Shown here piece by piece: positions 1 through 6,983 of a stretch of DNA of 7,688 nt (positions are counted from its first letter, which is position 1; each line of letters starts with the position of its first letter). Source of the DNA: Planctomycetaceae bacterium (GTDB lineage Bacteria > Planctomycetota > Planctomycetia > Planctomycetales > Planctomycetaceae); contig JAGQQT010000183.1 in NCBI GenBank assembly GCA_020426065.1, forward strand, positions 1 through 7,688, given 5' to 3'. A model generated the notes under the pieces. The model did not search any database, was not told the origin of the DNA, and saw only the letters and a program-made list of their open reading frames with translations. Made by a program: the position numbers and the translations under genes.

Positions 1-3000
1 TTGGGTTGAGCGGCGAATCGATCACGATTGGCTTCGTACAGCTTCAAAAGAATCTGCTGCTCCTGGGCACTGGGAGAACGTGAAGTCAATAACCGGAACA
101 TCTGCAGCACAGCCTGTTCCGGTTTGTCTGGAGTCTGCTGCAACTGGCGATGAGCCAGCTGCCGGGAGGCCTCGACAAACTGAGGGCCATTGAGCATGAC
201 AAATGCCTGGAGTGGAGAAGACGTTTTCTCCCGCTTCACCTGGCAGACATCTCGTTTGGCAGCATCAAAGGTTGTCATGGCCGGAGCGGGACTGGTGCGT
301 TTCCAGTAGGTGTAAAGACTGCGGCGATAAAGTCCTTCTCCTGAACTCCGTTTGCTCGGCTTGAACGAGTCTTCCAGTTCATAGGGATGAACCGGCGGAC
401 CACCCTGTTTCTGAACCAGCAAGCCGCTGGTGGCCAGAGCGTTATCCCGCAGCATTTCTGCCGAAAGCCGATGAGCAGGGTAGCGGGCCAGCCATGTGTT
501 CGTGGGATCCTGCTTGAGTTCCTGCGGTTCCACTCGGGATGACTGCCGATAAACGGAGGACATCACAATCTGCTTCAGTAAACGCTTAATATCCCAGCCA
601 TGCTGCTGAAAATCGCTGGCCAGCCAGTCGAGCAGTTCCGGATGAGAGGGGGGCATTCCCTGACTGCCAAAATCTTCGGGCGTGCGGACGAGTCCCTGCT
701 CAAAGATCAGTTGCCAGTAGCGATTGACGGCCACCCGCGCAGTCAGCGGATGTGCGGGCGAGGTCAACCAGTGTGCCAGTGCGAGTCGGTCTGGTGCTTC
801 ATTTTCCGGCAGCAGGGGAAAGATGCTGGGGACATCCGTCTTCACCTCTTCGGCAGGAGCAGAGTACACGCCCCGCACCAGCCGGAACGTTTTGCGAGGC
901 TCTGGTTTCTCACGCATCACCATGATTTCCGGAATTGGTTCCACAGCAGAGCAATACTGCTGCCGGGCATCTTTTAATGCATTCCGGGCACTGGTTATCG
1001 GCGGGCTGAAACGGACTTCGAAATAACCGCGCAAATCCTGTTCGGAGATCGACTGCCGGGCGGAAGCGAAGTTTTCGTATAACTGATCCAGCGTTTGTCC
1101 GTCGAACAAATGTCGGATTTCCAGAGCGGCCAGTTCGCGGGCAAACACCTGAAAATCATCGACTTTTCCGTTGGTGAATCCCCGATCTCGAAACCGTTCT
1201 CCGATATTGATGTGGTCCTGCCCACCGCCGACAAACGACTTTGTCAGCTCATCGAGTACGATTTTTTTTTCAGCCCGCTGTCCGTTGATCCACAGCCCGA
1301 TGCCGCTCGCTTTACTGGAGCCATCGTAGGTGAAGGCCACATGCAACCATTCGCCGACGGGAATTGGGGCTGCGGTTTGCACACTGATCGCATTGCCCGG
1401 CAGAAAATGAATCAGGGATCCGGTCAGTTTGCCATCTTCAATCAGCAGTTCGTAACCCCGGCTCCCGGCATCGGTCCACGCACGGGAACGATGAAAAATG
1501 ACGGCTCGATCTTTCACATCCGGAGTCTGCATCCAGAGCGAAACCGTAAACGGTTCCCAGCGCTGAAAGTTTCCAACGGTCAGCGGAACCACATCGTCGC
1601 CCGTCAACTGAACGGCCTGACCATGTTTTCCGGGAACTCCCTGATTATTCCCGCGTATTTCCTCTTCGAAATCCAGATACGCAATCCGTCCTGGAATTCG
1701 GGGATGAGCGGAAGCTGGAGCAGATTTGTCATCAGTGCCCGGAAGTTTCTCGCTCCCCTGACCGTCCTCTTCAGGAGCCTGCAGAGATTCTGCATCCCGC
1801 CAGGCGATGTAGGCTGCCTGTTCCTGTTCACGGGTCTGATTGAGCAGACTTTCCGCTTCCGAGATTTTCTGCTGCCAGGCTGCGAGCGCCTGCTTCTGGG
1901 CATCGGTTGCCATCAGCAGTGTGGGCGTGGGGACTGACGAAGTGAAAAACGAATAGAGCCCGGCTTCCTCAATGTTGTCAAAGAATGAAGCGAGCTGGTA
2001 GTACTCCGTTTGTGTGATCGGATCGTATTTGTGGGAATGGCAACGGGCACATTCCATGGTCAATCCCAGGAAGGCGGTGGCTACCGTTTGTGTGCGGTCC
2101 GCCACGTATTCCACCCGAAACTCTTCTGGAGTTGACCCCCCTTCCACTTTCTGGGGATGCAGACGATTAAATGTGGTAGCAAGAATCTGCTCGTCAGTTG
2201 CTTCCGGCAGCAGATCTCCGGCGAGCTGTTCGGTCACAAACTGATCGTATGGCTTATTGCGATTGAAGGCCCGGATCACCCAGTCCCGCCAGGGCCAGAC
2301 GTACCGGTCCCGGTCGACCTGATAGCCGTAGGTATCGCTGTAGCGGGCTACATCCAGCCAGTCGGAAGTCATCCGTTCCCCATAGGCTTCCGAGGCCAGG
2401 AGTCGATCCACTGCTGCTTCATAGGCAGCTTCGGAAGGATCTTTGAGGAACGCGTCCAGCTCTTCTAGATTAGGTGGGAGGCCGGTTAAATCAAACGTCA
2501 CCCGACGCAACAGAGTTTCAGGAGCAGCGGGCAAATTCGGTATCAGATCATGCTCCCGCATGGTCTGATACAGAAATCGATCGATCGGACTGCGGGACCA
2601 GGTATCATCCGGATGAACCGGGGGTTCGGAGGAAATGATCGGCTGAAACGCCCAGTGCTGGGCATAGGGGGCACCCTGCTCAATCCATTTTCGAATCAGC
2701 TCTCGCTCGGCCGGAGTGATTTCTTTTTTTGATTCGGGGGGAGGCATTCGCTCATCGGGATCATCCGAAAGCATCGTTCGCAGCATTTCACTCGTATCGG
2801 GTTGATCGGGATGAATCGTGTCTGCGGCAATGGCCGCATCACGATCATCCAGCCGCAGATCTGCTTCACGGCGCTCGGTATCCGGGCCGTGACAGAAGAA
2901 GCACTTATCCGAAAGGATCGGACGAATATCCCGATTGAAACTGACTCCACGCTCCGCTGCCTGGGCTGGCAGAAATGAAACGCTCATCAGAAATGGAAGG

Positions 3001-3026
3001 ATCAAACAGAGGGAAATTCTGAGCAT
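1..3026 (-). CDS. Planctomycete cytochrome c / DUF1549 / LamG / DUF1553 exported protein (3'-truncated by window edge)
   Basis: I translated this frame over the whole stretch: it is open from the ATG at 3026 to base 1 (1008 codons), and the stop lies outside. Residues 1-24 form a Sec-type signal peptide (hydrophobic core, AQA end). A PSCyt1-type c-heme domain follows, with CFFCH at 42-46 and a possible Met ligand in MPPP at 94-97. DUF1549 spans about 150-345, with the signature RRVTFDLTGLPP at 174-185 and a second heme-type motif CARCH at 326-330. A Gln/Glu-rich, probably coiled segment lies near 375-410. A LamG/concanavalin-like domain covers about 445-640 (AYLDFEE, EPFTVSLWM, GEWLHVAFTYDG). 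DUF1553 starts near 745 (PLTARVAVNRYW, PEDFGSQG, HPELLDWLA). Relatives suggest about 50 residues are missing. No Shine-Dalgarno is visible. Family knowledge points to a periplasmic or exported redox-linked protein encoded beside DUF1501. The substrate is unknown; polysaccharide use is inference from LamG. Confidence 0.95.
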   Translation of the reverse strand, partial: MLRISLCLILPFLMSVSFLPAQAAERGVSFNRDIRPILSDKCFFCHGPDTERREADLRLDDRDAAIAADTIHPDQPDTSEMLRTMLSDDPDERMPPPESKKEITPAERELIRKWIEQGAPYAQHWAFQPIISSEPPVHPDDTWSRSPIDRFLYQTMREHDLIPNLPAAPETLLRRVTFDLTGLPPNLEELDAFLKDPSEAAYEAAVDRLLASEAYGERMTSDWLDVARYSDTYGYQVDRDRYVWPWRDWVIRAFNRNKPYDQFVTEQLAGDLLPEATDEQILATTFNRLHPQKVEGGSTPEEFRVEYVADRTQTVATAFLGLTMECARCHSHKYDPITQTEYYQLASFFDNIEEAGLYSFFTSSVPTPTLLMATDAQKQALAAWQQKISEAESLLNQTREQEQAAYIAWRDAESLQAPEEDGQGSEKLPGTDDKSAPASAHPRIPGRIAYLDFEEEIRGNNQGVPGKHGQAVQLTGDDVVPLTVGNFQRWEPFTVSLWMQTPDVKDRAVIFHRSRAWTDAGSRGYELLIEDGKLTGSLIHFLPGNAISVQTAAPIPVGEWLHVAFTYDGSSKASGIGLWINGQRAEKKIVLDELTKSFVGGGQDHINIGERFRDRGFTNGKVDDFQVFARELAALEIRHLFDGQTLDQLYENFASARQSISEQDLRGYFEVRFSPPITSARNALKDARQQYCSAVEPIPEIMVMREKPEPRKTFRLVRGVYSAPAEEVKTDVPSIFPLLPENEAPDRLALAHWLTSPAHPLTARVAVNRYWQLIFEQGLVRTPEDFGSQGMPPSHPELLDWLASDFQQHGWDIKRLLKQIVMSSVYRQSSRVEPQELKQDPTNTWLARYPAHRLSAEMLRDNALATSGLLVQKQGGPPVHPYELEDSFKPSKRSSGEGLYRRSLYTYWKRTSPAPAMTTFDAAKRDVCQVKREKTSSPLQAFVMLNGPQFVEASRQLAHRQLQQTPDKPEQAVLQMFRLLTSRSPSAQEQQILLKLYEANRDRFAAQP

Positions 3027-3072
3027 TGGTTTTCAAAGTCCGAATTTCAAGAGGAAGGATTGAGGGAGTGCT

Positions 3073-4506
3073 TCAGGACAGGATGCTCTGAACCGGATGA
3101 TGCTCTTCGACTCCGGTCAGCCTGAAGTTAAGTCCCTGGTAGGAATAGGTGAGCCGGGTATGGTCAATCCCCAGGCAGTGCAGGATGGTGGCCTGCACAT
3201 CATGCACGTGGACCGGGTTTTCGATCACGTGGAAACCGAGTTCATCTGTCTGACCGTAACTGACACCAGGTTGAATGCCACCCCCGGCAAACCACATCGT
3301 GAATGCCTGAGGATGATGATCGCGACCCTGGCTGCGTCCCAGAGCGGCGGAGGCTTCCACCATGGGTGTCCGGCCAAATTCACCGCCCCAGACAATCAAT
3401 GTGTCTTCCAGCATACCCCGCTCTTTGAGATCGGAAATCAGGGCCGCACAGGCCTGGTCGGTGATTGCAGCCTGACCAGCCACTCCCCCTTTGACATTGC
3501 TGTGATGATCCCATCCGGCATGATAGACCTGAATAAAACGGACACCTCGCTCGGCCAGCCTGCGAGCCAGCAGACAGTTATTGGAAAATGCTTTCTTGGG
3601 ATCGTCTGGCTGTGCTCCATAAGCGGCCAGTGTTTCAGCAGTTTCCTGCGAGTAGTCCATCAGTTCGGGAGCTCGCATCTGCATCCGGAACGCCATTTCA
3701 TAGGCGGAGATTCTGGTTGCGATTTCGGGATCGCCCACCCGTTCCTGCTGCTGTTGATTCAGGTTTCGGATCACATCGAGAGATTCCCGCTGCATCTGGC
3801 GAGTCAATCCGGGTGGATTCGAAACGTGCAGAATGGGATCACCCTGACCGCGAAACGGAACCCCCTGATGTTTCGAGGGAAGAAACCCGGCCGACCACAT
3901 CCCGGAACCGCCGCTCAGGTTGCCGCCACTTTCCAGCACGACAAAAGTGGGCAGGTCGTTCGCTTCATTTCCCAGACCATAACTGAGCCAGGATCCCATG
4001 CTGGGCCGCCCCGGCACACCGAAGCCCGTATTCACAAACAGTTGAGCGGGGGAGTGGTTGAACAGATCCGTATGGACGGACTTCACCACCGAGATGTTAT
4101 CGACAACTTTGGCCAGATGGGGGAGCTGATCGGAAAGTTCGATTCCCGACTCCCCATACCTGGCAAACGGGAATTGCGGAGCCAGTACAGCGGCATCCGG
4201 TTGAATGAATGCATAACGCTGCCCCTTGACGACGGATGGCGGAATTGGTTTTCCTTCCAGTTCTGCCAGCTTGGGCTTGGAATCAAACAGTTCCAGCTGA
4301 CTGGGAGCCCCCGCCATGAACAGGTAAATGACCCGTTTGGCTTTCGGTGGAAAATGCGGACCCTGCGGTGATTGACTGGAAGCGAGGGCGGGAGCAGCAC
4401 TCATTCCCCCGGCACTCAGCAGGGATGCCAGGGCGATTCTGCCGACACCGACCCCGCATGTTTCCAGAAAATGACGACGGGCGATTCCCGATTCGAATCC
4501 AGACAT
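3073..4506 (-). CDS. DUF1501 family protein (sulfatase/alkaline-phosphatase-like fold), Tat-exported
   Basis: A complete 477-residue protein. The N-terminus carries a twin-arginine signal (ARRHFLE at 9-15, a hydrophobic stretch, Ala-rich end near 42), so export in folded form is expected. DUF1501 hallmarks follow in order: GAPSQLELFD, HTDLFNHSPAQLF, RRLAERGVRFIQVYHAGWDHHSN (WDHH at 332-335), WGGEFGRTP, GRDHHPQAF (DHH at 396-398), and the C-terminal DVQATILHCLGIDH. The conserved Asp/His clusters fit a metal site of the alkaline-phosphatase superfamily, but catalysis by DUF1501 proteins is not established. I prefer the ATG at 4506, which has AGGA six bases upstream. An in-frame ATG at 4539 would add 11 residues but has its purine run almost touching the start codon. 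It is the upstream gene of a two-gene unit, with 46 bases before the cytochrome/LamG gene. DUF1501 and DUF1549/DUF1553 genes occur together throughout Planctomycetes, so the products probably act in the same process. Confidence 0.95.
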   Translation of the reverse strand: MSGFESGIARRHFLETCGVGVGRIALASLLSAGGMSAAPALASSQSPQGPHFPPKAKRVIYLFMAGAPSQLELFDSKPKLAELEGKPIPPSVVKGQRYAFIQPDAAVLAPQFPFARYGESGIELSDQLPHLAKVVDNISVVKSVHTDLFNHSPAQLFVNTGFGVPGRPSMGSWLSYGLGNEANDLPTFVVLESGGNLSGGSGMWSAGFLPSKHQGVPFRGQGDPILHVSNPPGLTRQMQRESLDVIRNLNQQQQERVGDPEIATRISAYEMAFRMQMRAPELMDYSQETAETLAAYGAQPDDPKKAFSNNCLLARRLAERGVRFIQVYHAGWDHHSNVKGGVAGQAAITDQACAALISDLKERGMLEDTLIVWGGEFGRTPMVEASAALGRSQGRDHHPQAFTMWFAGGGIQPGVSYGQTDELGFHVIENPVHVHDVQATILHCLGIDHTRLTYSYQGLNFRLTGVEEHHPVQSILS

Positions 4507-4664
4507 ATTCTGTCCTGATATTGGAATAGATTGATCCATTCCCCTATTTTGAGGCCCCCGGACACCGGTGGCAAGTCTGGCTCCTGAGATTGTGAGGGCA
4601 TCACCTCATTGCAGAACATCTTTGTTCAGATCCGATATTGATCCAAAACCCTGATTTTTTTAGC

Positions 4665-4680
4665 CTCACTGGGGAGTGAG
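4665..4680 (+). promoter_or_regulatory. Small hairpin 1 upstream of rpsN
   Basis: A perfect 6-bp inverted repeat, CTCACT (4665-4670) and AGTGAG (4675-4680), encloses a GGGG loop. It follows a run of seven T. The AGTGAG arm is also exactly complementary to CTCACT at 4747-4752 inside the second hairpin, so the two arms compete for one partner. It could be a protein-binding palindrome in DNA or part of an RNA leader. The repeat is seen; the role is inferred. Confidence 0.45.
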
Positions 4681-4727
4681 TACCCGGTTTGAGTTGACGG
4701 AATGGCCGGAATAGATCATCCTCTTCG

Positions 4728-4763
4728 ACTCGCTCCTCAGAGTGGACTCACTCTAGGGGGAGT
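4728..4763 (+). promoter_or_regulatory. Long bulged hairpin 2 in the presumed rpsN leader
   Basis: Outer helix 4728-4731 pairs with 4760-4763, the middle 4733-4737 with 4755-4759 (one G-U), and the inner AGAGTG 4739-4744 with CACTCT 4749-4754 around a GACT tetraloop. This gives 15 pairs with single-base bulges at G4732 and C4738. It ends 57 bases before the rpsN start. Only four T follow, so it is a weak terminator at most. A structured 5' leader for translational control or attenuation of rpsN is plausible but not shown. Confidence 0.45.
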
Positions 4764-4820
4764 TTTACCGAGTTATCAACAGACACTGGTCTTTTTTACA
4801 GGCACGAAGCGAAGTCATTC

Positions 4821-5090
4821 ATGGCATCAAAATCCAAAATTGAAAAGCAGAAGCGCAATACCGCTCTGGTGAAGAAGTTCGAGGAACGCCGCAAGGCCCT
4901 GAAAGCTGCTGGTGATTACGAAGCACTGGCCAAGCTGCCCCGGAGTTCCAGCCGGACCCGTCTGCGACGCATCTGCCAGCTGACTGGACGTCCTCGCGGA
5001 AACTACCGCAAGTTCCAGATCTCCCGCATCATGCTGCGAGATATGGCACTGGATGGCCTGATTCCAGGGATGAAAAAAGCGAGCTGGTAA
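4821..5090 (+). CDS. rpsN: 30S ribosomal protein S14, zinc-independent type
   Basis: This 89-residue protein binds 16S rRNA in the head of the small ribosomal subunit. The family is clear from the basic N-terminal helix region ([17 protein letters not shown]), [38 protein letters not shown], and the ending PGMKKASW, which is typical of S14. It has a single Cys (ICQLTG) and lacks the two CxxC pairs of the short zinc-binding form, so it is the longer zinc-free type. It stands alone, divergent from the DUF1501 unit and convergent with the lipoprotein gene, not inside a ribosomal-protein operon. No good Shine-Dalgarno precedes the ATG; only GAAG-like purines are present. An intrinsic terminator begins 28 bases after the stop codon. 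Control may act through the upstream hairpins, or through zinc status if a second S14 gene exists elsewhere; both are inference. Confidence 0.97.
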   Translation: MASKSKIEKQKRNTALVKKFEERRKALKAAGDYEALAKLPRSSSRTRLRRICQLTGRPRGNYRKFQISRIMLRDMALDGLIPGMKKASW

Positions 5091-5117
5091 GCCCGCCCCA
5101 ACGGAGACAGATTCCAG

Positions 5118-5143
5118 AGCACCCGAAGTCGGGTGCTTTTTTT
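5118..5143 (+). terminator. Intrinsic terminator of rpsN
   Basis: The stem AGCACCCG (5118-5125) pairs with CGGGTGCT (5130-5137) around an AAGT loop, with seven T at 5137-5143. On the minus strand the hairpin is not followed by a T tract, so it should stop rpsN transcripts only. The last two T, with A5144, form the reverse complement of the TAA stop codon of the convergent lipoprotein gene. Confidence 0.92.
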
Positions 5144-6626
5144 ATGGCTGTTTCTCCAGTCTTATGGAAAACTGGCCGGAGTTATTCTGCCAGCTGCTGG
5201 CCCGCTCATTGATCCGGAACGCCAGCTTGCCTGACGTTTCACAGACTCCACGGAACTCCCGGCCGATCACGATTGGTCGATCCAAGCCGGTCTGTTTGCC
5301 ATTGTTGTGTCCCTCGAGAGAAACGATCGCCATTTGAACCTGGCCCAGCGGCTGACCATCGACATAGTCTGCCGAAACACCTTGCGGCTCGCAGATCCAG
5401 GGGGCAGGCTGATCGTTGACGACGTACTCTCCGGTGGCGGTCACCAGAATCGTCTCACCTTTCTTTACACTCACCTCGGTCAGTTGCCAGTTGCGATTGG
5501 TCTCAAAAACCAGCTCCGATTCCGGCTTTGGTGTCCAGTCAGCGATCAGTGAATCAAATTGAAAATCGGTAGTCAGCCCCGAGATAAACAGATACCAGTC
5601 AGCATTCCATTCCGGATCATCCCAGGGGAACTGCTCAAGTCGCGTCTTCCATTCTGATTCGTTACTGGCCTGCACCAACTGTTCGAATTGAGTTTTGGAC
5701 TTGGGGTGCTGTGAAAGGAACTGACACACACCCCAGGCCCAGGAATACCAGAGTTGTGACCGATAAAACTGATCCGTCGAGACATTTTTGATCTCGTTGA
5801 GTGAACGGAAATTCCCGCTCTCCACGGCCTGGCGCAGTTGTCGGATGCGTCCAAAACCTCCATTCACCACAGCCTGAGAGGGGATATCGGCAAACTGATC
5901 CTCTCCGGAATCCAGCCTGCGATGCACCGCACAGAATTCAGCCAACCCTTCGATAAACCAGGCCGGCTCCTGAATCCCCCGCAGGTCGGTCGAGCCGTGC
6001 ACGACTTCGTGAAAAAAGAGCTGGGAATTTGCGTAAGGTGTGGCCTGACTCCGCATCCAGAATGTCCCAAACCGATAGATTCCGTGTTTCACATCCCGGA
6101 TCTCCTCTGGCGCAAGCCCCGCCTGTTCAAACAGTGCGACATCCTGCATCAGAAAGCCAATGAGAGGCGAATTGGGGCCATTCACCGAACCCTTTTCAGG
6201 GAGTTGCATTTTTAATCGCAACTGTGAGATGAGCGAAACTGCTCGCTGAGGAAGCCCCTTGACCTCTTCTCCCAGCGGTCCCTGTAACAGGTCGGTGACG
6301 AGAAGAACCTCAGGGGATTCGATGATTTCGATCCCCAGTTCCTGCAATCGCTCTCGCTGATCTCGAAGTACCTGAGCAGGATCGACCCGCTGGGGAGTCT
6401 GTTTCACTTCTGGCGGTCTTGGAACCGGTTCCGGCTCATCCATCACCATGGAACTCTGCTCTGGGGGTTCAGGTTGTGATTCCCGGCTGATCGTGACTTT
6501 TTCCGCCACAGGAGCGGCGGTTGGGGATTCTGCCGGTTTGGATCCGCACCCCGAAACTGCCAGCAGGAGACCAGACACCAGGCAATGAGTGCAAAAATCA
6601 TCCGTTTTGAACAGGGATCTGATCAT
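5142..6626 (-). CDS. Lipoprotein with HExxH metallopeptidase core (DUF1570-like) and PA-IL/LecA-like C-terminal domain
   Basis: A complete 494-residue protein. Residues 1-27 are a lipoprotein signal with lipobox VSGC, acylated Cys 27. A Pro/Glu-rich linker runs to about 85. The central region holds HEVVHG (His206, Glu207, His210), followed by PAWFIEGLAEF with Glu226 or Glu230 as candidate third zinc ligand. HExxH followed by a W..EG.AE motif fits gluzincin-type peptidases such as the DUF1570 family known in Planctomycetes. Residues 370-494 (NWQLTEVSVKKGETILVTATGEY, GKLAFRIN, NNSGQFSIRL) resemble the PA-IL/LecA beta-sandwich, a galactose-binding fold, so this part may bind carbohydrate. The product is probably anchored to a membrane facing the periplasm or outside. 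The gene is monocistronic and convergent with rpsN. No Shine-Dalgarno is seen before the ATG. The metallopeptidase fold is fairly secure; activity, substrate and sugar binding are inferred. Confidence 0.9.
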   Translation of the reverse strand: MIRSLFKTDDFCTHCLVSGLLLAVSGCGSKPAESPTAAPVAEKVTISRESQPEPPEQSSMVMDEPEPVPRPPEVKQTPQRVDPAQVLRDQRERLQELGIEIIESPEVLLVTDLLQGPLGEEVKGLPQRAVSLISQLRLKMQLPEKGSVNGPNSPLIGFLMQDVALFEQAGLAPEEIRDVKHGIYRFGTFWMRSQATPYANSQLFFHEVVHGSTDLRGIQEPAWFIEGLAEFCAVHRRLDSGEDQFADIPSQAVVNGGFGRIRQLRQAVESGNFRSLNEIKNVSTDQFYRSQLWYSWAWGVCQFLSQHPKSKTQFEQLVQASNESEWKTRLEQFPWDDPEWNADWYLFISGLTTDFQFDSLIADWTPKPESELVFETNRNWQLTEVSVKKGETILVTATGEYVVNDQPAPWICEPQGVSADYVDGQPLGQVQMAIVSLEGHNNGKQTGLDRPIVIGREFRGVCETSGKLAFRINERASSWQNNSGQFSIRLEKQP

Positions 6627-6676
6627 GATGTCGGGTTCGTTTCCGGGGAAATCTTTTCCACATTTCCTATGCTGAA

Positions 6677-6710
6677 GCCTGAAACTGGCGAACCAAAGCC
6701 GGTTTCAGGC
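6677..6710. repeat. 13-bp inverted repeat between the lipoprotein gene and tRNA-Asp
   Basis: The arms GCCTGAAACTGGC (6677-6689) and GCCGGTTTCAGGC (6698-6710) pair over 13 positions with one T-G mismatch/wobble, enclosing an 8-base loop (6690-6697). Neither strand has a T run after it, so it is not a canonical terminator. It lies 51 bases upstream of the lipoprotein start codon and 64 bases upstream of the tRNA promoter's -35 box. It could be a leader hairpin, an operator, or a remnant of a dispersed repeat. Confidence 0.7.
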
Positions 6711-6773
6711 ACTCCATCATGCTGATTCGATTGGAAAAATCGTTCAAGTCCAGCCGAAAAAGATCCGAAATAA

Positions 6774-6801
6774 TTGACTACCTTCCGGGAACCACTAAAA
6801 T
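6774..6801 (+). promoter_or_regulatory. Sigma-70-type promoter for tRNA-Asp
   Basis: The -35 box TTGACT (6774-6779) and the -10 box TAAAAT (6796-6801) are separated by 16 bases. Both match the consensus at five of six positions. The expected start, near 6808, gives a leader of about ten bases before the tRNA. Confidence 0.75.
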
Positions 6802-6817
6802 ACATTTCGGCAAATTA

Positions 6818-6891
<74 letters not shown>

Positions 6892-6920
6892 CTTAAGCGA
6901 TCTTTGGTTGCCGAAATATG

Positions 6921-6950
6921 AAAAACCCCCTGTTCAGCAGGGGGTTTTTT
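6921..6950 (+). terminator. Intrinsic terminator after tRNA-Asp, potentially bidirectional
   Basis: AAAAACCCCCTG (6921-6932) pairs perfectly with CAGGGGGTTTTT (6938-6949) around a TTCAG loop, ending in six T (6945-6950). The A run on the left gives five T on the minus strand. The same element could therefore also end the minus-strand esterase transcript, whose stop codon is 34 bases away. Confidence 0.93.
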
Positions 6951-6983
6951 ATTGAGCTGTCAGCAACCACAAAACAAATCCAT

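Larger units (their letters stand above)
4507..4820. other. Divergent intergenic region between the DUF1501 unit and rpsN
   Basis: This 314-base spacer must hold promoters for both flanking transcripts. No open frame in it looks like a gene. On the plus strand it contains two hairpins (4665-4680 and 4728-4763), listed separately. No sigma-70 promoter is convincing: TTGACG at 4694-4699 lacks a good -10 at normal spacing, and on the minus strand TTGGAT with AAAGAT 17 bases later is only a weak match. I saw no AT-rich palindrome resembling a Zur box. Confidence 0.6.

Noticed and set aside
1095..1937. Plus-strand open frame (280 codons) opposite the LamG region
   Set aside because: It is antisense to the verified cytochrome/LamG reading frame and shows no domain or plausible start context.
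3097..4371. Long plus-strand open frame (424 codons) opposite the DUF1501 gene
   Set aside because: It is fully antisense to a gene with clear family motifs, its translation matches no family I know, and its composition looks like an antisense shadow.
4665..4763. Zur operator or insertion-sequence ends upstream of rpsN
   Set aside because: The palindromes are GC-containing CTCACT/AGTGAG words, unlike AT-centred Zur boxes, and there is no transposase or target-site duplication.
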